Origin: an uncultured Pelagibacteraceae bacterium
GTDB lineage: Bacteria; Pseudomonadota; Alphaproteobacteria; Pelagibacterales; Pelagibacteraceae
NCBI GenBank assembly: GCA_902605605.1
Contig: CACLDI010000005.1
Span: 1 to 48,140, forward strand
Reading direction: 5' to 3'
DNA: 48,140 bases
Shown one piece after another: positions 17,005-28,102 of this stretch. Below the pieces are notes generated by a model. It ran no database searches. It was not told where the DNA came from and saw only the letters and a program-made list of their open reading frames with translations. Position numbers and translations under genes: made by a program. Each line of letters starts with the position of its first letter. The first letter of the stretch is position 1.

Positions 17005-17484
17005 AACTAAAAAATTCTCTGCGGCTGACATCTCACAGGTCGCTGTATCTTCTTCAGCTTTTATCTTAGTTGCAATATTATTTTCAACCAGCATAGTATA
17101 TCTTGCTGATCGCGTTCCTTGACCTCTGTCAAATCTATCAATATCTGCACCAATTAATTTAGTAAATTCACAGTATGGATCTGCTGCCATAAAAATCTTG
17201 TCCTCTACCTTTTGACTATCACCCCAAGCTTTCATTACATTTGGATCATTTACTGAAACACAAATAATTTTGGTAATCCCCTTTTTTTTAGCAGCTTCAA
17301 AATTGTTAACATAACCTGGCAAATGTTTAGCGGAGCAAACTTTAGTAAAAGCTCCAGGGACCCCTATAACTATTGTTTTATTATTATTAAACAACTCAGA
17401 TGTAGATATTTTTTTTGGAGTACCAGTTTCGTCTAAATAGTAAAATTCTGAATTTGGAATTTTATCTCCCTCTTTAATTTTCAT
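16996..17484 (-). CDS. Peroxiredoxin, Prx5/glutaredoxin-dependent type
   Basis: Thiol peroxidase that reduces hydrogen peroxide and alkyl hydroperoxides. The 162-residue product has the peroxidatic cysteine C50 in GVPGAFTKVCSAKHLPGY, which matches the PrxII/Prx5 motif, and the later DRGQGTRSARYTMLVE segment. Overlaps thrC by 4 nt and convergent rnhA by 9 nt. Placement at the end of the oxidase-thrC run suits defence against respiratory oxidants, but that link is only contextual. Confidence 0.93.
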   Translation of the reverse strand: MKIKEGDKIPNSEFYYLDETGTPKKISTSELFNNNKTIVIGVPGAFTKVCSAKHLPGYVNNFEAAKKKGITKIICVSVNDPNVMKAWGDSQKVEDKIFMAADPYCEFTKLIGADIDRFDRGQGTRSARYTMLVENNIATKIKAEEDTATCEMSAAENFLVSI

Positions 17485-18863
17485 TTAATTTTTCCTAAAA
17501 TATATTGTTTAATATCTTTGAGATTATTTTCAATTATACCATAATTTTCTTTCTCATCCAAAATAAACTTTAATTCATTTGGTAAATCAGATTTCAAGTT
17601 TATAGCCTTTAAAATTGCATCTGGAAATTTACATGGGTGTGCAGTTGCAAGAACAATATTGTTTCCTTTTAAATCATGTTTATCAAAAGCTCCATACCCT
17701 ATAGCGGTGTGTGGATCTAAAACCATATTAAATTTTTCATAAATATTTTTTATCACATCTAGTGTTTCCTGCTCACTCATTCTTGCCGACAAAAAATCTT
17801 GATTAATTTTTTTTAATTTCTCATCGTCAATTGAATATTTACCATTCTGTTTAATGGTTTTCATATCATCTAAAGTTTGAGAACTATCATGATTATTTAA
17901 ATCATAAATTAATCTCTCAAAATTACTTGCAATTTGAATGTCCATACTTGGCGAAATAGTTTCAGAGACATGTTCAGCCTCATATTTACCTTTTGAAATA
18001 GCTCTATGTAAAATGTCGTTTTGGTTTGTGGCTACTATTAATTTATTAATTGGAAGACCCAACTTCTTTGCCAAATAACCTGCATATACATCTCCAAAAT
18101 TTCCAGTTGGTACTGAAAAATTTATTGGCTGAGTGTCATCCTCGGCTAAAAAATAACAATAAAAATAATATACACTTTGCGCAATAATTCGGGCCCAATT
18201 AATTGAATTAACACCAGACATGTTTATCTGATTAGAAAATTCTTTATCTGAAAACATGGATTTAACTAAATTTTGACAATCATCGAAGTTACCTTTTACA
18301 GCAATATTGAATACATTCTCATTTTTTCCAGTTGTCATTAATTTTCTTTGAACAGGTGAAATACGGTTATGAGGATGTAGAACAAATATATTTAAGTTTT
18401 TTTTTCCTTTAATTGCATCTATGGCAGCTGCACCAGTATCTCCTGATGTAGCAACTACAATATTAATCTTTTCATTTTCATTATTTAAATAAAATTCATA
18501 AAAATTACCCAAGAGTTGCATTGCGACATCTTTAAAAGCTAAGGTTGGACCATGAAACAATTCAAGCACGGAACGATCACCCACTTTAATAAGATCAATA
18601 ACATTATCTTTTCTGAAAACTGAGTAGGATTTTTCTATTATTTTACTTAACTCACCTTCTGAAGTAAAATTACCAATAAATGGATGAATAATTCTTTTTG
18701 CTAAATCTGAATAACTTAGTTTTTTAAAATCACTAATTTCAGACTCCGAATATTTGTGTAAAGTCTCTGGGATAAAAAGACCACCATCATCAGCAAGGCC
18801 TTTAATAAAAACATCTTTAAATTCAAAGTTTTTTGATTTGTCTCTTGTGCTTATATACTTCAT
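17481..18863 (-). CDS. thrC: Threonine synthase
   Basis: PLP enzyme that turns O-phosphohomoserine into threonine. The 460-residue product has the start motif STRD, the PLP lysine K111 in HGPTLAFKDVA, the phosphate-binding ATSGDTGAAAI, and SVPTGNFGDVYAGY. This is the longer fungal/gammaproteobacterial-type ThrC. It directly abuts the SURF1 stop (no gap) and overlaps the peroxiredoxin start by 4 nt. Together with thrB it completes threonine synthesis from homoserine. Confidence 0.96.
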   Translation of the reverse strand: MKYISTRDKSKNFEFKDVFIKGLADDGGLFIPETLHKYSESEISDFKKLSYSDLAKRIIHPFIGNFTSEGELSKIIEKSYSVFRKDNVIDLIKVGDRSVLELFHGPTLAFKDVAMQLLGNFYEFYLNNENEKINIVVATSGDTGAAAIDAIKGKKNLNIFVLHPHNRISPVQRKLMTTGKNENVFNIAVKGNFDDCQNLVKSMFSDKEFSNQINMSGVNSINWARIIAQSVYYFYCYFLAEDDTQPINFSVPTGNFGDVYAGYLAKKLGLPINKLIVATNQNDILHRAISKGKYEAEHVSETISPSMDIQIASNFERLIYDLNNHDSSQTLDDMKTIKQNGKYSIDDEKLKKINQDFLSARMSEQETLDVIKNIYEKFNMVLDPHTAIGYGAFDKHDLKGNNIVLATAHPCKFPDAILKAINLKSDLPNELKFILDEKENYGIIENNLKDIKQYILGKIK

Positions 18864-19517
18864 CTAATAATTTTTTTTTCTAAAATATAGATATATTAAA
18901 AGAATTGAAATCGCCATTGAAAACCAAGTAATTGCATACTTTTTATGATTGTTTGAAATTTTTGCAGTGATCACTCTTGGTTTTGGAATTTTATAGTTTC
19001 CATTTAAATAAATAATATAATTAGAAAATTTTCTTCCAGTCTGATTAAAAATGTCATCTCTATCAAGGGTGAACCAATAATTTTTTTTAATTTCATTTTG
19101 GGGCTTAAACATACTTGACTTAGATTGTAACATTAAAGTTCCAAGTATCTCATTTTGATTGATTTGATTGATTTCTGGTAGATCTTTTTTATCAAAAGGT
19201 ATCCAGCCTCTGTTAATTAAAAAGTTTTCATTTTCAATCAATATTGGGTTCACTACTTCAAACCCAGGTTTTCCTTTTTCGTTCAAATGATATAAGTAAA
19301 TTTGATTATCAAAATCAATTTGACCTGAGGTTTTTATTCTTAAATAGTTTTTTTTATTGGTTTGAGTTAATTCTACAGGATCATTTTTTAGAGAACTTTC
19401 AATTTGATTTATTAAATCTAGCTTCCAATTTAGTCTATAAATTTGCCAAAAACCTAATGAGAGAAGAGCAAGAATTATAAACCAAACAAAAACTGAAAAT
19501 AAAAATTTATTTTTCAA
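18864..19517 (-). CDS. SURF1 family cytochrome oxidase assembly protein
   Basis: Inner-membrane factor helping haem insertion into cytochrome aa3 oxidase. The 217-residue product has one membrane helix at each end (about 4-24 and 195-211), with the family motif LGFWQIYRLNWK after the first, GQIDFDN, and the conserved NRGWIPF in the periplasmic loop. Only 10 nt separate it from ctaE upstream. Its place inside the oxidase operon supports the assignment. Confidence 0.9.
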   Translation of the reverse strand: MKNKFLFSVFVWFIILALLSLGFWQIYRLNWKLDLINQIESSLKNDPVELTQTNKKNYLRIKTSGQIDFDNQIYLYHLNEKGKPGFEVVNPILIENENFLINRGWIPFDKKDLPEINQINQNEILGTLMLQSKSSMFKPQNEIKKNYWFTLDRDDIFNQTGRKFSNYIIYLNGNYKIPKPRVITAKISNNHKKYAITWFSMAISILLIYLYFRKKNY

Positions 19518-19527
19518 GAGTTATTAA

Positions 19528-20316
19528 TTAACTTCCCCAAATATAAATGGCAGCGAACAAAAATAACCAAACTACGTCAACAAAATGCCAGTACCAAGCA
19601 GCTGCTTCAAATCCAAAATGATGTTCTTTTGTAAAATGACCTAATTTTCCTCGCCATAAACAAACAGCTAAAAATATTGTGCCAACTATTACGTGAAATC
19701 CGTGGAAACCTGTAGCCATATAAAAAACTGCTCCATAAATATGACCTGAATAATCAAAAGTGGCATGATGATATTCATATGCTTGTAGTAATGTAAAAAA
19801 GAAACCAAGAACAACTGTTGCAGTTAATCCTTGAATAAATCCTTTTCTATCACCTTCAAGTAAAGAATGGTGAGACCATGTAACTGTAGTTCCTGATAAC
19901 AATAATACTAAAGTATTAATTAGAGGGATATCCCATGGATCAAATGTTTCAATATCTTTTGGAGGCCAAACATTTCCAACAAACTCATTTGGAAATAAAC
20001 TGATATCAAAATATGCCCAAAACCAAGCTACAAAGAACATCACTTCTGATGCAATAAATAATGTCATTCCATATCGGTGATGAATTTGCACAACAGGGGT
20101 ATGATGACCTTGATGTTCTGCTTCAATGACAACATCTCTGAACCACATATAGGCTCCATAAATAACTAGTGCTAACCCAAGATACATTCCCCAGGAAACA
20201 TCGTTATGCATATAAAAAATTGTACCTATGGCTAATACTAAACATGAAAAAGATACATAGATAGGCCAAGGACTTGGGTCTACTAAGTGATAGTCGTGTT
20301 TTTTTTCAGCTGACAT
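19528..20316 (-). CDS. ctaE: Cytochrome c oxidase subunit III
   Basis: Third core subunit of the aa3-type terminal oxidase. The 262-residue product has seven hydrophobic helices and the family motifs HHRYGMTLFIASEVMFF, the glutamate in that helix, HHSLLEGDR and a C-terminal WYWHFVDVVWLFLFAAIYIW. Begins 9 nt after ctaG. Length matches the mitochondrial type, consistent with an alphaproteobacterium. Confidence 0.97.
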   Translation of the reverse strand: MSAEKKHDYHLVDPSPWPIYVSFSCLVLAIGTIFYMHNDVSWGMYLGLALVIYGAYMWFRDVVIEAEHQGHHTPVVQIHHRYGMTLFIASEVMFFVAWFWAYFDISLFPNEFVGNVWPPKDIETFDPWDIPLINTLVLLLSGTTVTWSHHSLLEGDRKGFIQGLTATVVLGFFFTLLQAYEYHHATFDYSGHIYGAVFYMATGFHGFHVIVGTIFLAVCLWRGKLGHFTKEHHFGFEAAAWYWHFVDVVWLFLFAAIYIWGS

Positions 20317-20325
20317 TTTTTGTGA

Positions 20326-20859
20326 TTATGATTGTTTATAGTAATCTGTCGAGAAAAAAGTATACGACATAGTTACATCCTGTAAATTTTTTACAGTTGG
20401 ATCATTTACAAGTTCTGGGTCTAAATAAAAAGTCATAACATAAGTTGCTTTTTCTCCAGCTTTCAGCTCCTGTTTTTCAAAACAAAAACAACCTAATTTA
20501 CTATAGTATTTTCCAAAACTTGAAGGTGAAACGTTAAAGCTAGCAACTCCATAAGTGGTCTCATCACCATAATTTTCTACTTCAAATTCTATTTTGTTAA
20601 CTTGACCAACTTTAACATCCATTACATTAGATTTTGCTTTAAAATCCCAGGTAAGATTATTAACATTAGTATCAAATCTAACACTTACAATTTTATCTAA
20701 AACCATTTTTGGTGGTTCTTTAGAAACTTGTGTTGTTCCTCCAAAACCAGTCACTCTACAAAATAAATCATAAAGTGGTACAGCGGCAAAAGACAGGCCA
20801 AGCATTAAGCAGAATATACCAGCAAGTAGTATTGGGGTTAAAGTTTTTTTCTTCATCAT
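20326..20859 (-). CDS. ctaG: Cytochrome oxidase copper chaperone CtaG/Cox11
   Basis: Delivers copper to the CuB centre of subunit I. The 177-residue product has a single N-terminal membrane helix (about 8-27), then PLYDLFCRVTGFGG, and the copper-binding LGCFCFEKQ, all hallmarks of Cox11. The start ATG overlaps the stop of the upstream 41-codon gene (ATGA), supporting both calls. Confidence 0.95.
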   Translation of the reverse strand: MMKKKTLTPILLAGIFCLMLGLSFAAVPLYDLFCRVTGFGGTTQVSKEPPKMVLDKIVSVRFDTNVNNLTWDFKAKSNVMDVKVGQVNKIEFEVENYGDETTYGVASFNVSPSSFGKYYSKLGCFCFEKQELKAGEKATYVMTFYLDPELVNDPTVKNLQDVTMSYTFFSTDYYKQS

Positions 20860-20981
20860 ATCTGTCTATCAAAAACTCCAACGTTATATAAAGTAAACAC
20901 AAACAAGAAAACCATAAAAGCTAAAATTGCTACAGCAGTTAGAATATTCTTTTTTTTTGTTTTTTTATCAGGTGTAATCAT
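20856..20981 (-). CDS. CoxF-like 41-residue single-helix protein of the oxidase operon
   Basis: This short gene fills the gap between ctaB and ctaG. It encodes 41 residues: a lysine-rich cytoplasmic tail (MITPDKKTKKKN), one hydrophobic helix (residues about 13-31, ILTAVAILAFMVFLFVFTL) and a short tail. The ATG overlaps the ctaB stop by ATGA and its TGA overlaps the ctaG ATG by ATGA, strong support for a real gene. The basic tail plus one helix at this position resembles the small CoxF protein found between ctaB and ctaG in many alphaproteobacteria; its function is not well established. The homology is inferred from layout and character. Confidence 0.8.
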   Translation of the reverse strand: MITPDKKTKKKNILTAVAILAFMVFLFVFTLYNVGVFDRQI

Positions 20982-21889
20982 AAAATTTTATCAATCAAAA
21001 AAAGAACGAATATCAGAAATAAATATAAAATTGAATAACCAAAAATAGTTTTTGCTTTCTTTGAGTTAAATTTATTTTTCTTAAATTTGTAAAGTTCCAA
21101 ACATAGAAAGTTATAATAAAGTGTTAAAATTAATGATGGTAGTAAAAAAACTAAACTTACAAAACCAATAGCATATGGCAAAACAATGACTGGTAACATT
21201 AATAATGAATAAATAAATATATTTAATTTTGTACTCTCTACTCCATTAGTTAATGGTAACATTGGAATTTTTGCTCTTTTATAATCATCAGATTTATATA
21301 AGCTTAAAGCCCAGAAATGAGATGGGGTCCAAAAAAAAATTATTAGAAAAAATGTTATTGGCTCTAATGAAAGTGAATTAGTAGCAATTGTCCAACCAAT
21401 TACTGGTGGCAAAGCCCCAGCAGCACCTCCAATTACTATATTTTGTGGAGTTTTTCTCTTCAGCCAGATTGTATAGACGAAAACATAAAACAATATCGTA
21501 GATAACAATAAACTAGCAGATATTCTATTAGCAAAATAGTCTAATGCTATTACAGAAAATATTGATAAGGTAATACCAAATACTAATGCCTGATTTTTAT
21601 TTACTTTTCCAGTTGGTATTGGTCTCAAACAAGTCCTAGACATAAGTGCATCTAAATCAGATTCGTACCACATGTTAAGTGCACCTGCCGCTCCTGCACC
21701 TATTGAAACTAAAATAATACCAATGATTGCATCTTTTGTAGGAATAATATTTGGTGCCATCAATAAGCCTACAGCACAAGTAAAGATAACTAATGACATC
21801 ACTCTTGGCTTCATTAATTTAAATAATTCAGAAAAATTAAATACGTCTTCCTGACTTAAATTTCTATTTTTTAATTTAGACTTGATCAT
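20978..21889 (-). CDS. ctaB: Protohaem IX farnesyltransferase (haem O synthase)
   Basis: Membrane prenyltransferase that adds a farnesyl group to haem b, first step towards haem a for the oxidase. The 303-residue product has about eight to nine helices and the UbiA-superfamily aspartate motif NMWYESDLDALMSRT, then RPIPTGK, and the second loop YKSDDYKRAKIPMLP. Located 32 nt after ctaD and overlapping the CoxF-like gene by 4 nt. Confidence 0.96.
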   Translation of the reverse strand: MIKSKLKNRNLSQEDVFNFSELFKLMKPRVMSLVIFTCAVGLLMAPNIIPTKDAIIGIILVSIGAGAAGALNMWYESDLDALMSRTCLRPIPTGKVNKNQALVFGITLSIFSVIALDYFANRISASLLLSTILFYVFVYTIWLKRKTPQNIVIGGAAGALPPVIGWTIATNSLSLEPITFFLIIFFWTPSHFWALSLYKSDDYKRAKIPMLPLTNGVESTKLNIFIYSLLMLPVIVLPYAIGFVSLVFLLPSLILTLYYNFLCLELYKFKKNKFNSKKAKTIFGYSILYLFLIFVLFLIDKIL

Positions 21890-21921
21890 TAATTTTATGT
21901 TTAAAAAATCTAAATTAATAC

Positions 21922-24371
<2,450 letters not shown>

Positions 24372-24431
24372 TTTTAGACACTATATAAATCCTCTTTAGA
24401 AAAATTACACTTTACTTTTCGCGACAAAATA

Positions 24432-25133
24432 TCAATTAATGGCGTAATTTATGATCGATATGGCAGAAATTACAGCTGTTTCAGATCTTAGGATGTTTTC
24501 ATTAATTTTTATAGCCTGAACACCTTTGTATGAGAGAATCTCGTCTCTTTCACTCTCAGAAAAGTCTCCTTCAGGACCTACAACGATACAGGTTGGCTTG
24601 CTAGTAAGTTTTTTTAAATCTACTTTATTATTTTTTGAATTAAGATCTGTGAAAATCAAATCGACATCATTCTTATTTAGAAAATCTTTAAGATTTTGCG
24701 GGTCTTCAATATTAGGAACCTGAATTCTATTCGATTGTTCTGCTGCTTCTATAATAACTTTTTCTAATCTTTCTTTATTTATCTTCCTAACAATTGTTCG
24801 ATCAAAAATAATAGGCAAAAACTTTGTAACTCCTAACTCAGTTGCTTTTTGAATCATGAAATTAAAGTAATTAGATTTGATAGGTGAAAAAGCTAACCAT
24901 AGCTCTTCAAAATTCTCTTTTTGTCTTAATTGTTTTGTAACATTAAACTCAACTATACTTTTTGAAATACTTAAAATTTTTGCCTCCCACTCACCACTAA
25001 TATTAAATAAAGAGAAAACTTCATTTTCTTTAATTCTCATAACCTTATTTACATAATGAGATTGTGATTTATCAAGTGTGGCAGTTAAATTAAGTGATAA
25101 ACTTTTTGGAAAAAATAATCTAATGTTACTCAT
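24432..25133 (-). CDS. rsmE: 16S rRNA m3U1498 methyltransferase RsmE
   Basis: Methylates U1498 of 16S rRNA. The 233-residue product shows the SPOUT-knot motifs VGPEGDFSESERDEI and ILRSETAVISAISI near the C-terminus and KATELGVTKFLPI earlier, all typical of RsmE. Divergent from the following hydrolase gene with only 16 nt between start codons. Confidence 0.95.
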   Translation of the reverse strand: MSNIRLFFPKSLSLNLTATLDKSQSHYVNKVMRIKENEVFSLFNISGEWEAKILSISKSIVEFNVTKQLRQKENFEELWLAFSPIKSNYFNFMIQKATELGVTKFLPIIFDRTIVRKINKERLEKVIIEAAEQSNRIQVPNIEDPQNLKDFLNKNDVDLIFTDLNSKNNKVDLKKLTSKPTCIVVGPEGDFSESERDEILSYKGVQAIKINENILRSETAVISAISIINYAIN

Positions 25134-25149
25134 ATAGATAAATTAGTTT

Positions 25150-25812
25150 ATGAAAAATATTAAAGCAATAATTTTTGATGCATATGGAACTTTATTTGAT
25201 GTGAATTCAGCTGCTGAGAAATGCAAAGATAAAATTGGTGATAAGTGGGAAGGTTTTGCAAATTACTGGAGAACTACTCAGCTAGAATATACCTGGCTTA
25301 GAAGTTTAATGAAAAGACATAAAGATTTTTGGCAAGTAACTGAAGATAGTTTAGATAAATCTATGAAAGCTCATAAAATAGATTCTTCATTGAGAAATGA
25401 ATTATTAGACCTTTATAAAATTCTTTCACCATTTAAGGAAGTGCCTGCAGTTTTAAAATCACTTAAAGAAAAAAATTTAAAACTTGCTATTCTTTCAAAT
25501 GGTACACCTACCCTTCTTAACCAATTAGTTAAAAGCAATAATTTAGATAATTTATTTGATGATCTTTTTTCAATAGAAGAAGTTGGTATTTATAAACCAG
25601 ACTCTAAAGTTTACGATATACCAATTAAAAAATTTAATATTCAAAAAAATGAAGTTGCTTTTTTAAGTGCTAACACTTGGGATGTATCAGGTGGTGGAAA
25701 TTATGGATACAATTCTATTTGGGTAAATAGAAATAATAATATTTTTGATAAACTTGACTATTCGCCTAAACATCAAATTAAACAACTTGGAGATTTACTT
25801 GATATACTCTAA
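25150..25812 (+). CDS. Haloacid dehalogenase type II (HAD hydrolase)
   Basis: HAD-superfamily hydrolase of the L-2-haloacid dehalogenase subgroup. The 220-residue product has the nucleophile D10 in DAYGTLFDV, motif II LSNGTP, the conserved lysine in YKPDSKVY, and motif III SANTWDVSGGGNYGY, which matches haloacid dehalogenase type II rather than generic phosphatases. The natural substrate is unknown. Followed after 20 nt by pirin. Confidence 0.85.
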   Translation: MKNIKAIIFDAYGTLFDVNSAAEKCKDKIGDKWEGFANYWRTTQLEYTWLRSLMKRHKDFWQVTEDSLDKSMKAHKIDSSLRNELLDLYKILSPFKEVPAVLKSLKEKNLKLAILSNGTPTLLNQLVKSNNLDNLFDDLFSIEEVGIYKPDSKVYDIPIKKFNIQKNEVAFLSANTWDVSGGGNYGYNSIWVNRNNNIFDKLDYSPKHQIKQLGDLLDIL

Positions 25813-25832
25813 TAATTTCTTATATCGTTAAA

Positions 25833-26669
25833 ATGAAAAACATTGAAATCAGTAAAATTATTGACCCTATCCTTGCATCTGATGGTGCGGGAGTTAAACT
25901 AAAAAGAAGTATTGGTGTAGAACCAAATTATTTTGATCCATTTTTAATGTTAGATGAGTTTGGATCAGAGAATAGTGAGGATTACATTGCTGGTTTTCCA
26001 CCCCATCCTCATCGAGGAATTGAAACAGTAACCTATATGTTAGCCGGAGATTTTGAGCATAAAGATAGCACCGGGGGTGAAGGAAGAATGACGGCAGGAG
26101 ATGTTCAGTGGATGAAAACCGGAAGTGGAATAATTCATTCTGAAATGCCCGCAATGAAAGAAGGTAAACTTCATGGATTTCAATTATGGATTAATATGCC
26201 TGCTAAATTAAAGATGAGTAAGCCTGAATATATTTACATAGATTCAGATAAAATGAGTGTTCATAAAGATAAAGAGAAACAGGTTAAAGTTATAGCTGGA
26301 AATTTTGAAAATACTGAAGGCCCTGTTAAAGGTCATAATGTTGAGCCAATCTATTTTGATATTGAGCTGACCAAAGATAAATTATTCAACTATAAATTAC
26401 CTTCAACTCATAACACTTTTATTTATCTAATAAATGGTAAAATTGAAATTGGAAAAAATAAACACGATGATGTTAAAGATAGTACTTTAATACTCTTAAC
26501 TCGAGGTGAAGATTTAACAGTGAAAGCTAAATCAAATGCTAAGTTCTTGGTGGTTTCAGGCAAGCCTATTAATGAGGAAATAGCAAGAGGTGGTCCATTT
26601 GTGATGAATACTAAAGCAGAAATCTTGCAAGCAGTTCAGGATTATCATAGTGGTACATTTGTTAAATAA
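25833..26669 (+). CDS. Pirin family protein
   Basis: Bicupin metalloprotein; bacterial members include quercetinase-like dioxygenases and redox regulators, so the exact role is open. The 278-residue product has the metal ligands H58, H60 (HPHRGIETV), H102 and E104 (HSEMP), and the pirin C-terminal domain ending in ARGGPFVMNT. It lies 3 nt before the quinone oxidoreductase and 20 nt after the HAD gene, so the three may form a small operon for detoxification or electrophile handling; that is inference. Confidence 0.92.
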   Translation: MKNIEISKIIDPILASDGAGVKLKRSIGVEPNYFDPFLMLDEFGSENSEDYIAGFPPHPHRGIETVTYMLAGDFEHKDSTGGEGRMTAGDVQWMKTGSGIIHSEMPAMKEGKLHGFQLWINMPAKLKMSKPEYIYIDSDKMSVHKDKEKQVKVIAGNFENTEGPVKGHNVEPIYFDIELTKDKLFNYKLPSTHNTFIYLINGKIEIGKNKHDDVKDSTLILLTRGEDLTVKAKSNAKFLVVSGKPINEEIARGGPFVMNTKAEILQAVQDYHSGTFVK

Positions 26670-26672
26670 ATT

Positions 26673-27644
26673 ATGAAAGCTGTAAAAATAGAAAAATTTG
26701 GAAGTCCTGATGTACTAAAAGTTGAAAATGTTGAAATCGGCAAACCTAAATCCAATGAAGTCTTAATTAAAAACTTATCTATTGGTATAAATTATATTGA
26801 TACATATCACCGAACAGGGCTGTATCCTATTCCACTTCCTAGCGGAATTGGCCTTGAAGCATGTGGTGTTATCGAAGAAGTTGGTCCTGAGGTTAAATTA
26901 TTTAAAGTTGGAGATAGAGTTTCCCATGCTTCTATGCCTATTGGTGCATATTCAGAAAAACATATTATGCCAGAAAATAAACTAGTTCCAGTTCCAGATG
27001 GAGTTTCAGATGAAGTCGCTTCATGCGTTACATTAAAAGGAATTACTGCAGAATATTTATTACATAGAGCTTATCCCTTAAAAAAAGGAGACAAAGTTCT
27101 TTATCATGCGGCAGCTGGAGCGCTAGGTCAAATTTTATGTCCATGGGCTAATTCAATTGGTGCAGAAATCATTGGTACTGTTGGCTCTAAAAAAAAGGAA
27201 GAAATCGCAAAGAAAAATGGCTGTCATCATGTAATTAATTATACCGATAAAGATTTTGTAAAAGAAGTTGAAAAAATTGTTGGAAAAAATGGAATTGATG
27301 TTGTGTATGATGGTGTAGGTTTAAAAACTTTTGAAGGCTCAATTGAAGTGCTTAAAATCAGGGGGATGATGGTAGCTTTTGGAAATGCTTCGGGTTATGT
27401 TGATACTATTGATGTAAAAAAACATATTAATGCTAAAGGTTTATTTTTTACACGACCTTCGATTGCTCATTATACTATTCAGAGAGAAGAATTATTAGAA
27501 TCAGCAAAAAAAGTTTTTGATGCCGTTTTATCTGGTAAATTTAAAATAGAAATTTCAAAAAAATATTCTCTTGAAGAAGTTAGACAGGCACATGAGGATT
27601 TAGAAGGTAGATTGTTAACTGGTCCAGCTGTTATAAAGCCTTAA
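26673..27644 (+). CDS. NADPH:quinone oxidoreductase, zinc-independent MDR type
   Basis: Medium-chain dehydrogenase/reductase that reduces quinones or enones with NADPH. The 323-residue product has the Qor signature GINYIDTYHRTGLYP near the N-terminus, the nucleotide-binding AAAGALGQILCPWA and the C-terminal GRLLTGPAVIKP. The zinc-binding cysteines of alcohol dehydrogenases are absent, supporting quinone oxidoreductase. Ends 7 nt before the convergent DUF2721 gene. Confidence 0.9.
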   Translation: MKAVKIEKFGSPDVLKVENVEIGKPKSNEVLIKNLSIGINYIDTYHRTGLYPIPLPSGIGLEACGVIEEVGPEVKLFKVGDRVSHASMPIGAYSEKHIMPENKLVPVPDGVSDEVASCVTLKGITAEYLLHRAYPLKKGDKVLYHAAAGALGQILCPWANSIGAEIIGTVGSKKKEEIAKKNGCHHVINYTDKDFVKEVEKIVGKNGIDVVYDGVGLKTFEGSIEVLKIRGMMVAFGNASGYVDTIDVKKHINAKGLFFTRPSIAHYTIQREELLESAKKVFDAVLSGKFKIEISKKYSLEEVRQAHEDLEGRLLTGPAVIKP

Positions 27645-27651
27645 AAATTTT

Positions 27652-28053
27652 TTATTCATATATATCCATATCTGACATGTGAAGTTTAAGAGCATTGGTG
27701 GAGACTTGAATTTCTACTATAAAAAATATTATAGATATAATCATTGATAAGCAACATGATCCAAAAATAATTCTGGCAATAAAAATTTCACTTAAATAAA
27801 GCCCAAAAACAGTTAACATATTAAATAAAAAGCCAAAAGCAGCGAGCACCATCGAATATTTTAAAAGACTTATTCTTTTATTGAGATTAATAAATTGTGC
27901 CTTCCATTCAGGTGGAGTGTGTTTTTCAAAGACATGGGCATCATGAATTTTTCTAATTAAAGCACTCAATGTATGAAACCTATTACTGTAAACACCCATT
28001 AACAAAGGTATTGCAGGAAACATTAACGCTGTAACGGTATAATCTATATTCAT
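27652..28053 (-). CDS. DUF2721 membrane protein
   Basis: Unknown function. The 133-residue product has an N-terminal hydrophobic segment, a NRFHTLSALIRKIH segment resembling the NRxxxLxxRxR region of DUF2721, a central amphipathic NLNKRISLLK and two further membrane helices (about 64-85 and 89-112). It faces away from ubiA across a 49-nt divergent promoter region and converges on the quinone oxidoreductase. Confidence 0.7.
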   Translation of the reverse strand: MNIDYTVTALMFPAIPLLMGVYSNRFHTLSALIRKIHDAHVFEKHTPPEWKAQFINLNKRISLLKYSMVLAAFGFLFNMLTVFGLYLSEIFIARIIFGSCCLSMIISIIFFIVEIQVSTNALKLHMSDMDIYE

Positions 28054-28055
28054 AC

Positions 28056-28092
28056 GAATCAGTTTGATTATGAAACTAGGCTTTGTTATTTA
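28056..28092 (+). promoter_or_regulatory. Putative sigma70 promoter for ubiA-lipid A genes, with a GANTC site
   Basis: Within the 49-nt gap between divergent genes, TTGATT (28064-28069) and TATTTA (28087-28092) are spaced 17 bp. Transcription would begin about 4 nt before the ubiA ATG at 28103, giving an almost leaderless message. A GAATC (GANTC) lies at 28056-28060 just upstream of the -35. AT richness makes -10-like boxes common, so this is moderate evidence. Confidence 0.4.
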
Positions 28093-28102
28093 CAAGTAAA
28101 TT

